A stretch of DNA of 64,000 nt from Lichina pygmaea. Taxonomy: Eukaryota > Ascomycota > Lichinomycetes > Lichinales > Lichinaceae. The notes under the pieces were generated by a model. That model was not told the origin of the DNA. It did not search any database and worked only from the letters and a program-made list of their open reading frames with translations. Shown in pieces: positions 20,794-32,408 of the stretch (position 1 is its first letter; each line of letters opens with the position of its first letter). The position numbers and the translations under genes were made by a program. Location of the stretch: the NCBI GenBank assembly GCA_963422465.1, contig OY730173.1, positions 124,001-188,000 on the forward strand, in the 5' to 3' direction.

Positions 20794-21372
20794 GGCTGCC
20801 ACCTTTGACTGTCGTCGATGATCCAGGATGAGAATGACGAGCTACGGTACGGTACAGGACTACGTACGTACCGTATATGACGTATCAGTACGACCGCTCC
20901 ACGTGCTGATACCAGGTATGCTCGTGCACTTGCCGAGGTTGTACCCCATCTTCAAGTCTAACCGCTTGGATGATTTCCACGACACTCATCTCGCAGTTGC
21001 TCCTCCACCATCGATCTTCTCAGCTACTTAATTCGATACTGGGGCAGAGCTAGGTCACAGTCGAATGGTGGCCCTAGTTCATGAAAGAGGACCACCGCAC
21101 CCGATCATTATAGGTGCACCGCAATTGGTCTACCGAACACTGTCCACGAAGTCGGGTCGAAAGTAGGAGGGCAGAAGCGGCCTCGGGGTCTTGTATTCCT
21201 ATGCTCCTCTCGCTATGCAGTAAAACACAATAGTGCTCGATGCGACGACTGAGTCAAGGGAGATATAAGTAGAAGCAAGGTGAAAAGCAACATAGCCGGA
21301 CCGTCGCCATGGTATCCCGCTCCCGCTCATGCTCAAGTCTTCGCGCTCTGGTCGTCGAGCCGCGAGGTTTGT
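20794..21372. other. Intergenic region, PEX11C promoter and CAND1 3' flank
   Basis: About 580 bp. It contains TACGGTACGGTAC and TACGTACGTACC-type palindromic motifs at 20,843-20,880, close upstream of the PEX11C start. No gene is seen. Confidence 0.5.
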
Positions 21373-24300
21373 TCAATCGTCCATCCTCGAAGAAGATTCC
21401 TGCTCGATGATTTTCACCTGAGCATTGAACTCTTTCCGGACCCAGTCGCAGTAGTAGCGCCACGCTTGGTGAGCGTCGGCGGTAGCAGTCGGCCTAGGGC
21501 CGGCAGCGCCAACGTCAGCATGGCCACTCACGCCTGGAAAGGCCCGCATGAGCTGAACGGTTGCCTTCAGCGCGCCCTTGCTGGCTTCTTCGGCCATCTC
21601 GACCTCCTGCTTGACGGCCGACTCCTTTGGTTTGAACGAAAGGGTGGCTCGGAAGCGATCGGCGATCTCGTTGAGGCGACGTGAGGTCTCGTTAGGTTCG
21701 AGCACAAGAAGCTTGCTCAGCGTGAGGTTGCACAAGACCCCGATGTCATGTTCGTCGCTCAGTCCGGCCATGACCCGATCGAATATTTCGACCACGTCGA
21801 CGTGAGGGAAAGCAGTCTCTACGACGGCGTAGAGGGTCTCGAAGGCGGCCTAAGCGTCGCGGTGAGCGAGCGAAGAAAATACATCCAGACCTGTCGTCGG
21901 GGTGGGAATCTGTACTTACCTTGCGCAGTTCCAGGCCATCGTCAATCTTGTGTTTGAATGGACCCATTTGGACTTCACGGATCAGTTCGGGTTTGATCAT
22001 CGACGCCGTGATGACAGGTGGGAGCAACTGCCGGAAGTGTGGAGCGATGAGTTGAGGCTTGCTGTGATTTGCTGCCATCAGCGTGCTCATAGCCAAGCGT
22101 TCGTTCTCAAGGTCTTTATCCTCAAGGATGGTCTTGAGCGTTCCAGCGATCATCGGATGGAAGAGGCTATCGGACGACTCATCCGAGTCTGACAGCGCAT
22201 AACGGAAAGCCGAGATCATAACGCCGCGGACCGACGCCTTCTTATCTCGGAGATACGCCTTTCAGGTCCAATGTCAGCAAGCGCCCACGGCAGATCCGCT
22301 CGACAAACGGGGAGGAAGGGGAACGGCGACGTACCTGCAGCGGTGTCAGGTAGGATTTGGGATCGATGACGATAAGCCTCCCGACACATTCGGCTCCGAG
22401 GGCCTTGTTGTCTTCCTGTTGGGAAACAAGGATCACCTCCTCCCAGATCTGTTTCGAGAAAGGTGCGAGACCAGTCTTGCCAACGTTCCCATGCTGCAGA
22501 ATCTCATTGACGGAATGGAGTAGGAGATACTGCGAGATGTCGGCTTTGTCGAGGTGATTGAGGATGACGGGAATGTATTTTGCCACGTCGCCAACGCCGG
22601 CTCGACCAAGGGCGACGGCCGCCGCAAGCGGCACCTGGTCAGATTTCGATCTGAAGTGGGCGATGAAGGCCTCGGGTTCGAGCGGGGACGACAACCCGAG
22701 ACGCAGGGCAGCTTCTCCAATGACCGAGAGCGCGAGACACTTTCGTTTGTCGTCTTGGGCGTGCTCAAGTTCCTTCACGAAGTCGTCCAGGCTGACGCCG
22801 GTCTTCGAACCGCCACAGACCAAGAGCGTCCCGATCAGCCGTCCGACCACGGCCGGATCACCGTTGACACCGACATCTTTGAGCAAGCTGCTCATCAAGG
22901 GAGCACCGGCCCCCTGCTCGCCGATCGTCTTGACCAGGTTCAGGAGGGTATCGAGGACAGTCCCGACGAGGTCGGCCAGAGCCAGCGACGAGATGGCCCT
23001 CACCACGGACCCGTCGATCACTTCCGGCCCGAGTTCAGCGAATCTGGTCAGCATGACCAAGCTCGGGCCCAGCATGTGAAAGTCGTTGGTGTTCAGGAGC
23101 GGGGTCAAGGCGTCCTTCAGGACTTTGGTCGTCTCCTGGTCGAGATGCTGGACGCCGGATGGACTGAGGACGAGGTCCCTCAGGCCGGTGAGGCCCCCAA
23201 CCCTCAGCGACCGGTTTGCCTTCCGAAGCTGCGCCGACAGCTCGACCATGACGGCTCGAGTCCAGGTCTCCGGCAGATCGTCCGAGCTGGAGGCATGGAG
23301 AACGACCTCGCGAACGGCCCGCATCGCGGCGCGGCGCGTGATCTCGTTCTGCAAGCGTTCGTAGAGCACCGCAAGCGCCGCGTCCCGACTCGGCTGCGGC
23401 AGAAGATCCTTCGAGGTACGAGCCAGGAGGACGCCGAGGGCATGGACAGCCTGCTGCTTCACCTCGCTGTCCACGTTGGCGGTGTTGGCGCGATCCATGA
23501 CGACGTCGTACAAGGGGCCCAGGAGATCGGGCCGAGGTGCATCCTCGGCGGACGGACGACGCGGCAGCGACGTGACAACCCTGATCAGCTGCTCGGCGAC
23601 CTTAATCGCTTCGCTCGAGATCTTGTAGAACCTGTCGCGAGCTGCCGTCGTGACGCAGGAGACCAAATCTTGCAGGAACGGTCGCAAGACAGCGGTGTCG
23701 TGGGTCTGAGCCACGGTGGCGACGAGGCTGAGCGTTTCGATGCGCAAGCTGCTCCCGGTGGCCGAGGCGGCACCGGAGACGGTTGACGGAAGAACGGCCC
23801 CGGTGCCGGTCGAGGTCGAGGTCGTCAACAGCTCGATGACCCTCTTGACCGTCTCGGCCAGGTACTCGGCGAGACAGCCCGGTCGAACGACGGTGAGAAT
23901 TCGAAGCAGACCCACGGACGCCTGCTTCGTCGGTTGCGACTTCGTTTCCAGAAGCTTCAGCGCGCCGCGGACGATGGCGGGCGTGATAGCGGCTAGCCCG
24001 TCTGGCGGCCCCGACGAGGCAGACATGTTGGTCGCCGGGAGCACCACGGCCTGCGCATCGAGCATGCTGACATCGCTGCTGCCACGGCGTCGCTTGCGGC
24101 TGTGAATAGACGCCGGCGTGACGGACGGATCGAAGCCACGACCGCCTAGTTTGAGCGACAGATTACTCTCACCCGTCTTCCGGACGAACAGCGTCACGAC
24201 ATCGAGGATCTCGAGCCGGACGTTCTCATCTCTCTCCTTGAAGCGCCGGACGAGGGCGGGGGCGATTCGCTGGTGCAGCGTCCCTTCTTCGAGCAGGTCT

Positions 24301-25788
24301 CCCGTCGCCCTCGACAGAACGAGCGCGTGGAGGACCTTGGCGGCGCAACGACGCACCCTCCAGCTAACATCACCTTCGTCATTGAAAGCCTCGAGATCCC
24401 CAAACTCGTAGTCGTCGTCGTCAGCGTCGTCGCCAAAGTCCAGGTCGTCTGAATCTCCCAGGGACCCAGCCATGTCGTCGTCGTCATCGTCGTCGTCGTC
24501 GTCGACGACGTCGTGAAGGTTTGGATCGTACTTCAGGAAGCGCAAGGCGGCCTCGACGGTTTCGCTGCTGTAGAAGCGCATGTCGGCGCTGCAGAAGGTA
24601 AGGAAGCTCTCGAGGGCGGCCAGGGCCGCCTCCCGGACCTCGTCCAGCTGCGAGTCCCTCTCACCATCCTCCGCCATCCTCTCCGTCTGTTCGGCGAGTT
24701 CGGCTTCGCCGACCGGGCTGAGGATGAAGGGAGCCAACGTCTGCAGGTGGGGCCCAAACCTCTTCGGGATCGACCGTGCCATGGCGCCGGCTATCGTGAC
24801 GAGTAGACGACGCTTCGGGGCAGCCAAGTGAGGATCCCTGAAACCCTCGATCAGATGCGACACGAAGGCGCTGAGCAGGTCATCGGAGAAGTAGATGGCC
24901 AGCACGGATAGAGCAACGACGGCTCGTTTCTTCGCGCTCGAGCTGCTGTCCTCGTCGGCGAGAATGTTGTCGAGGGCATCTCTCAGAGCTCTGATCTCCT
25001 CTTGCCTAAGGAGCAGTCCGTAGCAGCGACCGAGCTCGACGACGACGTCAATCGCGTCGGCGCTGACGCGACTTCCTGCGGAGGGCACAAGCAGCGGCCG
25101 GCTTATTTCGATGCCGGGCAGGCTGGCTGCTCCGGGGCGGACTACGACGAAGCGTCCGACGATGTTGTGGATGAGATACCGGCTGATGGTCCGATAAGCC
25201 TCTATGACAGGAGCCGACGGGGCCTCGCCCGGGACCGGGTGCGGCAGGTTTGTTATCACGGTACGGAGCGCCGCAGACCGAATTGAACCGTCGATACAGT
25301 TTCGGAACTCGATCCTTGGAAGCCGGTCAAAGATGAGGGCGACCAGGTACGACGATATCCTGCGGACGAGGGGGCCCAGGCTATCGAGCGCGAGAAGGTC
25401 AGACACACCGTCGCAGTGCAGTCTCTCGCCGTGGTCTCACTTACCATTTGATGGCCAAGCCCTGGACCTCACCGTGATTGTCGTCCAGCCGTTTGAGGAT
25501 GCCATCGACGACCTCTGGTCCAAGAGTCGACTCGTGCCTCAGGATGCCGGGCGGACCAAGAGTGAGAGCGTGGTGCAGGTCATTCAAAGCCATGAACCGA
25601 TGATCCGAGTCGGTGCTGGTGAGCTTTGGTAGCAACCCTACGATCGTCGACGTCATCTTGTCGTCGCTAGCCTTGATGCGCTTGAGCTCGACAAAGTCGG
25701 AGATACGAACGAAGGCGTACAGATCGTCGGTGAGGATTGCTTCAGCGAAGATGAACCCCACATGGTCTGGGTCAAGGCCGGGTTCCAT
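21373..25788 (-). CDS. CAND1: CAND1, cullin-associated NEDD8-dissociated exchange factor
   Basis: Four exons join in phase: 25,788-25,445, 25,380-22,335, 22,258-21,920 and 21,849-21,373, giving 1401 residues. The protein is a long array of HEAT repeats. The splice into AIKCLGPLVRRI matches the family start, and an acidic insertion with nine consecutive Asp (about 24,479-24,505) corresponds to the acidic loop of CAND1. The C-terminal TIP120-type region includes EIFDRVMAGL and ends with a coiled, charged segment. CAND1 wraps unneddylated cullin-Rbx1 and swaps substrate receptors of SCF ligases. The gene is one continuous unit here, whereas in Aspergillus nidulans the N and C parts are separate genes. 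DCN1, which promotes cullin neddylation, lies 29 kb away. Confidence 0.95.
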
Positions 25789-26226
25789 GGCTAACCGAAG
25801 CTCTAGCTAGCCGAGGCGGCTAACCAAGAATCGCTTAGCGCCGATACGGGAGGAGCCGGCAGGCGTCAAGCGCGTTTGGAAATGTGGAGGGGGGGGACGC
25901 GTTGACGTGAGTCTACCCTAGCCTAATAAGCGCTAGAGTACCTCCGTACATAGCACATCACATGACCTCTAAGTGATCACATCACGTGACCCTCACTACA
26001 TGCGTGTTCTGCTCATGCCTTTAGAGTGCGACCGTACGAACGTGCATACGTTCAAAGTACCAGGACAGTACCAGCACGTTCGTGCCCAGATCCTTCATGA
26101 CCTCTGCTTTGTCGTGACCGAGTCCGAAGCTCTCCATTGGATGAAGTCCGTCGATCCACTTGAACCACCAATTGATCTGTAGCTCCCAACGCTCATCGTC
26201 GGAGCCGTTGACAGTCATCAGCGATC
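25789..26226. promoter_or_regulatory. Divergent promoter between CAND1 and the mitochondrial-type protein gene
   Basis: The 438 bp separate two start codons on opposite strands. It has short direct copies of ATCACATGACC/ATCACGTGACC (about 25,950-25,990), a CACGTG E-box-type site among them, and a short inverted pair GTACGAACGTGCATACGTTC (about 26,034). No TATA box is clear. Confidence 0.45.
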
Positions 26227-27498
26227 ATGTTTAGCCCCAGGAACTGCTTGAATCGAGTGTCCAGATGCCGTTTAAGCTCCAGCTTAGGCCGTCGAAGTAC
26301 CCGGGGTCAATTTGGAGCATTTGGTCGTAGGGGATATGCCAGTGAGCATGCTCATGGTGGACATGCGCCGAAGAAGTCTGGCGGCGACCTTCCCTGGTAA
26401 GTGAAGCATCACGCGGAGCTTCATCTCAAGTGTCTTTCTGTCGTCGATCGACCATTCATCTAAGGCGCAGCAACTGCTGATTTTCTGGGACACAGGCTCA
26501 TCGCTTCGGTTACGGTGACTGTGACAGGCTGCGCCTATCTGTTGCAGGCCGAGAAGAGTCGTCGACATGATCACAGCGATGGCCACGGCCATGGCCATGG
26601 CGGTCCAGACGACCAACAAGGGAAAGAGCCAGTCGCTGAAGCAACCGAGGAGGTGCGCGATGTTGCATCTTCGGCCAACGGAACCGAGGGAGGAGCACCG
26701 GAAGAGGGGGAGCCGGTTGCTGAGAGCTCGAGTGACGATGCTCAGAGGTCTGAGGATAGAGATGACAAAGATGGGACGGATCAGGGCGCAACTGGCGACG
26801 ATGCACGCGGCCAGGGCGCGGACACTAAAGGAGAGCCTTCGGCCTCGGAATCCTCAGAAGCTTCGGAAGGGGACTCATCTTCCGGGGACTCCAAGCCTGA
26901 GTCGTCCGAGTCCTCCGAAGAGGGTGACGCCGAGGGCAAGGATGACGCCGGCGCGGGCGACTCTCGGCCTTCTTCGCCAACCGATCCTGGGGAACGCGCC
27001 GAGGCGGGTTTGCCAAGGGCGACGGCACCAAAGACGGGACCGCCGGCTGACGTCTCGGTCGAGCACCTTGGAAAAGGAGACGACAGTGGTCCACGGAGGA
27101 AGAAGGTCTCGAGCGGCATTCCTGTGAGCGGGGGTCAGCAGGAGAGTGTATCGCACGGCGACGAAAAGTCTCCGACAGACAAGGTACGTGACGAGGTGAC
27201 CATTCCCTCCTCTTTTCCTCTTTTCCTGCATTCCACCGATTTCCCATCTCGTTTGAGTCTCCTAGAGCGTGACGCACCAACTTACGTCGTCGTGCTCGAG
27301 TAAAAGGCCCGCCCTGTCGGGGATACTCCTCCGGGCTTCGGCAACCAGTCGACGAAGCAAGAAGGCCTCTCCAACGCCGACACCAAGTTCGCGTGGGATG
27401 CCCGACAGGACGAGACGATCTCCAAGAAGAAAGGCGAGGACACGGTGGAGAGCGCCAAGGTCAAGGGCACGGTCGATCCCTTCCGAAAACAGGGCTAG
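26227..27498 (+). CDS. Single-pass, probably mitochondrial protein with acidic disordered middle and conserved C-terminal motif
   Basis: Three exons join in phase: 26,227-26,396, 26,496-27,183 and 27,307-27,498 (349 residues). Exon 1 encodes an Arg/Ser-rich presequence without acids (MFSPRNCLNRVSRCRLSSSL), as for mitochondrial import. A His-rich HAHGGHAPKKSGGDLPW follows, then one membrane helix (LIASVTVTVTGCAYLL) and a second His/Gly run (HGHGHGHGG). The middle (~200 residues) is Glu/Ser/Asp-rich and likely disordered. The C-terminus (TKQEGLSNADTKFAW...SAKVKGTVDPFRKQG) recalls a short conserved block seen in uncharacterised filamentous-ascomycete proteins. I know no function. Inner-membrane anchoring with an acidic tail in the intermembrane space or matrix is inference. 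Confidence 0.8.
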
Positions 27499-28416
27499 TA
27501 GGACACTATCAGCGTGTATTTTTCCCCCTTGTGGCGCTCTGTCCGGATGACGGGGGAAAGCCAGTGTCATGCCAATTTTAAACTCTCATGCACGTTGCTT
27601 TCAGCTTTCTCGATCGATCTCATGGCCGTTCCTCTAGAGACCTGAACATCGTGTGCAGGCTTGTAAGATGTCTATCATCGCAGCTAGGGGGGTGTATACT
27701 CCGTACATACTCATCGGACACGACCAGCAGCGACGTTGCAACTTGCACAAAGCACGATTATGCCCTGCCATGAGTCCTACTTGCGATCGGCACCGAGTCC
27801 TACCGGTACTCACCAACAGCCTTGTAAACATAAGACACCTTTTCATCATCAAGCATCTTGGGGGTCTTCTCGCCGGAGAGGACCGGTCTACGAGTATGTT
27901 GTCGATTCCGTTCATCTCTGGGGTTACGCGCGTCGTCGACACTCATGTACGTACAGTACGTACGTGACGCTTATGTAGGTATACTAGATTAGTGCTCCGT
28001 AGTAACATTAACACCTAACAAGAACTTATCTCGAGCATGCCTTGTAGCCTCTCCACTCCTTCTCTCTCTCTCCCGAGAAATCTGGGGCAGGAAAGGGAGG
28101 GGGGGGGGGGGAGGGGACAAGAGGATTATTATGTACAGGTGCCCTGAAGAACTGTCTACTCAGAGCTTGCAGTCCAGAAGAAATTCCCCAAGACATGTGC
28201 TCTAATCAGGTGTGGTGCTGGTATCAAACAAGTAGCTCCCACTTGTTGCAGGAGGAGTAGTGCTGGCTGTCTATTCACACTTGTCCAGTTTTGAGGGAAT
28301 GTGTTGGGGGGTTATGAGGATAATGTACATGTGCACATGCGTGTGTAGATTTCATGACTTCGTGGCGTGACAGACGTGTAGATGAAAAAGAAGGGATTCG
28401 GGGAGGGGACGCCTGT
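27499..28416. other. Convergent intergenic region
   Basis: About 920 bp lie between two 3' ends. It contains TACGTACAGTACGTACGTGA near 27,948-27,967 and a poly-G tract (about 28,097-28,112). No gene or RNA is recognised. Confidence 0.5.
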
Positions 28417-31400
28417 TCAGTACACGACACCCATGCTCTGGCCAATTTCTTCCTCGAGCAGAACCTCGAGCAGGTCGAAGCCGCCGACGTCCGGGCCCAT
28501 TAGAGACGTCTGGGTCACGCCGGCGCCGTGGCTGTTCAGCAGCGGGTCGAGCGGGAGCGCGAGCCAGTCGGCCTGGTAGCTTGAGCCGTCCTCTGCCACC
28601 GAGGACGAGGATATGCCCATGTTGCCTTGGGCTGTGTAGTGGTTGTTGTTGTTGCTGCTGTTGTTGGTGCTGGATGCTGCGCTGGGGTACGGCTTGGTGT
28701 CGTCTTGCCCGGACGCTTGCGGGTACGCGGAAGGATGCAGGCCGGGAGGCTGGAGATGCGAATACTGTTGGTGCTGCTGGTGTGTGTGATGCTGATTTAC
28801 TGTGGGATAGGCTTGTTGATCCGAGGCGTTGCTAGGGTTGTTGCTGCTGCCACTTTCGGGCTGTGTATCCATTCCCGCCGGTGTCGGCGTCTGATACGAG
28901 AACAGTGACGGTGGAGGCATGATCGAGATGTTGCCCTCGTTAGGGTCGATCGATTCCGTCGAGATGCCCATGAGAGCATTGCTCGGCGTCGACGACCGTC
29001 CCTCGATACTGCCCGCGTTCATGTAGCCGAGCGATGGCGCTGCGCGGTAGCCACCGCCGACCCCGATGCCCCCGAGGTTGGTGCTGCCGGATTGAGCAGG
29101 ACCTTGGTAGTTGTCGGGCCACGCCGACGATGATGATGATGGCGCTGCTGCTGCTGCTGCTGCTTCTGCTGCCGACAAGAACTCCTGTTGCTGGCCGCTT
29201 GAAAGGGCGCGCGAGTTGCCGCTTCCGTTGAGCAAGGCAGGACTGCGACTGTCTTCCGCTCGGTTGCCGTTGCCGGCTGCCGTGCCGCCACCGCTGGAGG
29301 TCGCCATGCGTACGAAGCGACTTCTGATGCGCTTCGTGAGGACGTCCAAGAGGTCGGCGAAGCGAATGCCTAGATGCACGTCGTCGACGACGCACGTACG
29401 CAGTGCCTCGACGGCGCTGTCCAGCAGACCCAGAGAGATGGCGACGTCGTCTTCCTTGGCGCCGAGTGCGAACGTCTAAACCATCGGCGGTCAATCCAGG
29501 GGAACGTTACGGTAGGGAGCGAGGACGGAGCGCCCAGCAGGTCGATATCACTTACCTTGAGCAAGAACATGGCTCCCGAGACGATCCGGAAGTACGTTCG
29601 TACCGGGGCGTGCTGGAGATACCCGCCAGGCAAGAGACCCTCGACCACGGTCTGCAGGAGACTACGGGAAGCGTCGACCACCTCTTTGATGTACCCTTGA
29701 TCACCGCCGTAGAGACCGGCCAGCGTCGAGAAAGGCACGTTGGCGCCTCCCCCACCACCACCACCACCACCACCACCACCACCGCCGCCGCCAACGCCAC
29801 CACCTCTCGTCTGCTGCGCCGAGCGGCCGTCTGGAGCGACACCGCCCGAGGCAGAAGGGTCGAGTTGCTGTTGATCTTGAGACGATGCGCCGTTGGCGTT
29901 CGGCCCTCCGGAGTTGGCGCAACGCTCGACGACGGCTTGCAGGGCGAGCGAATTGATGTACACCCGAACGTACTCGTACTCGATGTTCAGGACATGTCGC
30001 ATGTAGATGGGAACTGGCGGACACTGTTAGCCTCACGGCACGGCAAGATCGAAAGCCACGCGCTCGGTTGGTGACATACGACGGAGCCGATCGAGATCTC
30101 TCCGACAGTCTCTCAGCAGCGGCTGAAAGTGCTCGAGCAGGTCGGTGTAGCGCCCGGTGCGGATCAGGTCTCGGGTGTGATCTCGGGTCGGGAACAGAAG
30201 CTCGTTGCCCTTCCGCATCAGGGTCGTCACCTCGATCCAGCAGAGCTGGATCGTGTTCTCGATGCTGATGGACGATTTGGCAATGTTGCTGAAATCGCTC
30301 GCCGCGACGCCGCCGCCGCCGCCGTCACCCGGCCCCAACCCCGGCAGCCTCAGGCTGGCCAGGACGTTCCCGTCGCACGGGTTGGGCCAATCGAGGCGGC
30401 CAGACAGCTGGGTGAGGTAGACGAGAATCAGGTTCCGCAGCTGGGTCGCGCGGGTGAGGTAGGCGGGCGACTGGTACTCCGGCCGATACGAGCTCCGGTC
30501 GAGCACGCTGTCGTCGAGGGTCGCGTCGAAGATGCCGAGCTCGAAGGACAAGGCCAGGGCGTTCCCCAGGAGCATCCAACACATGCGGTCGCTTCTCCAG
30601 GCCGGCTCGAGCCAGCTCTCGATACGCTTGCCTCCGATGCCCCTCTGGGCCTGCGCCGGCGGTCCCTCGCTGCTGCCGTTGTCCGAGCCGTCGGCATCGG
30701 CTCGACAGTCGTCGATCACGAGCTCGTCGCCGTCGTCGCCGGGCGGGAAATGCAGGGCGCGAGGGTGCCACTCGGTCAGCAGCATGAGGCTCTCGACCGT
30801 GCCGAGCGTCCGCAGACTGCCCTTCCTCAAGCCCCGCCAAGGGGCCGTGCTCGACGTCTGGATCTCCTCTTGCGACTTGTGAGGTCCACCGGAAGCGGCT
30901 CCAAACTGTTCCTGACCCCACACGATCCGCTCGATCATGCCACGGAGGTAGTTCCACAGCTTCTCGTGGATCGCGTACGCCCTCGACCAGGCGCCGGGTC
31001 CGGAGAGGCGCATGTAGCGCGACGAGATGGTGAGCAGCGTGACCGCCAAGATGGGCTCTTCGGCGAGCAGGGTGCGGTGCGCGCTGGGGTCTTGGAACGA
31101 CGGCGGCGAGATGGGCGTCAAGGGAGACATGTACTGGTAGAAGCTACAGGGGCCGGGGCGCATCAGCTTCCAAAAGCAACAGGGCTTGGTCTCGAGTGAG
31201 GCAAGGGGCAAGACCTACTATTCGATGTACTCGATCGCTTCACGAGCCGTGAACCAACCAGCACGCACGAATCGGCATCTCGACCAGGCTCGTAGCGCTG
31301 CTCGCTCTGCGTCCGGCTCCGGCCCCGGCTCCGGCGCCGGTGCCGGCTCGGTCTCGTTGGGACGAGAGGAGACTTGAAATCGTCTGGCGTCGCTGATAGC

Positions 31401-32001
31401 GGGATCGATGGGGACGTTCGGCACCTCGCGTTTGGAGTCTGGCAGGTGCGCGTAGGGTCGTGTCGCGCCGACGTCGGCGCCGACGATGACGGAGCTTCCG
31501 TTGAGCGTCTGGGAGCCGGAACTGCCCTGGGCCGCCACCGGCGAGGCCTTCACCTGAGGCTGGCTCTCGTCGCGAGCGCGCACGATATCGCCGCTGCGGC
31601 CAGCTGCCTCGAACAGGAGGTTCAGGGCGTCGTGGCCGCTGTAGACCTCGGTATGCAGGAGCTTCTCGGCGGTCAGACGCTGGTCCTCGACGCCCGTGTC
31701 GGCAGGCGTACCACCGGTTCCAACTCCGCTGGCCGCGTACCGGCCCGACGGGTAGCTTCCCGGAGGTGCCTGCGGTGAGATGCTCGACTGGTCCTGCGAT
31801 CCTGGCCGGCGAAGCGGCTGAAGCTGCCCCACCGAGCCTCCCGGCGTCAGCGGATTCGGAAGAGCGGTCGACGCCGTCGATCGACTCGCCGGTCGAAGCG
31901 CGCCGACCGCTGCCTCGGCGGCGGTATCACTCACGCGGAGCCTCTTTCGGCTGTTGCGTAGCTCGTACTCTGCATCTCCGTTGTTGTTGGTATTGTTGTT
32001 T

Positions 32002-32036
<35 letters not shown>

Positions 32037-32408
32037 GCCGCTGCCGTTGAAGTCAGGTATCTCGTCGCTGCCGTCGGCGGCCCGACGCTTGCGACGCGTG
32101 GCCGAGAAGAAGCACTCTTTGCTCTCTCGCCGGCATCGCACGCAGGGGGGATCATGAGGATCGTCGACACTGCCCAAGTCGCAGCGCACCTTCCGGCGGC
32201 GACAGGGGATGCCTATCAAGCGTCAACCTTCGATCGGCCTCTCGCATCCAGGACGAGACGCGTCGAACGACTTACACGCCTGATAAGTACGACGATGCTG
32301 TTGCGGTGGCGGCGGTGCTGACGAGCGAGGAGAGCCGGCCAGCTCCGCCGTCGACTGGCGCCTGTCGTCGTCGTCGACCAGGGCGGCTTGGTTCTGGCTC
32401 GCGTCCAT
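28417..32408 (-). CDS. Zn(II)2Cys6 fungal transcription factor (possibly War1-like)
   Basis: Five exons join in phase: 32,408-32,276, 32,212-31,219, 31,143-30,080, 30,013-29,556 and 29,475-28,417 (1235 residues). The first intron splits the zinc cluster: splicing gives [17 protein letters not shown]...[11 protein letters not shown], a full C-x2-C-x6-C...C-x2-C-x6-C binuclear cluster followed by basic TRRKRR. The middle and C-terminal thirds carry the fungal factor domain ([54 protein letters not shown]). Low-complexity inserts include an Asn run (near 32,000), a 16-residue Gly run (near 29,760-29,800), an Ala run and a Gln/His-rich C-terminus. The domain is similar in layout to weak-acid-response-type factors, but the target genes cannot be named. 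Confidence 0.88.

Noticed and set aside
22554-23786. Plus-strand open frame of 410 codons opposite CAND1
   Set aside because: It is a codon-bias shadow of the large CAND1 exon with no recognisable domain.
30129-31199. Plus-strand open frame of 356 codons opposite the Zn2Cys6 gene
   Set aside because: It lies antisense to an exon whose protein domain and splice junctions are clear.
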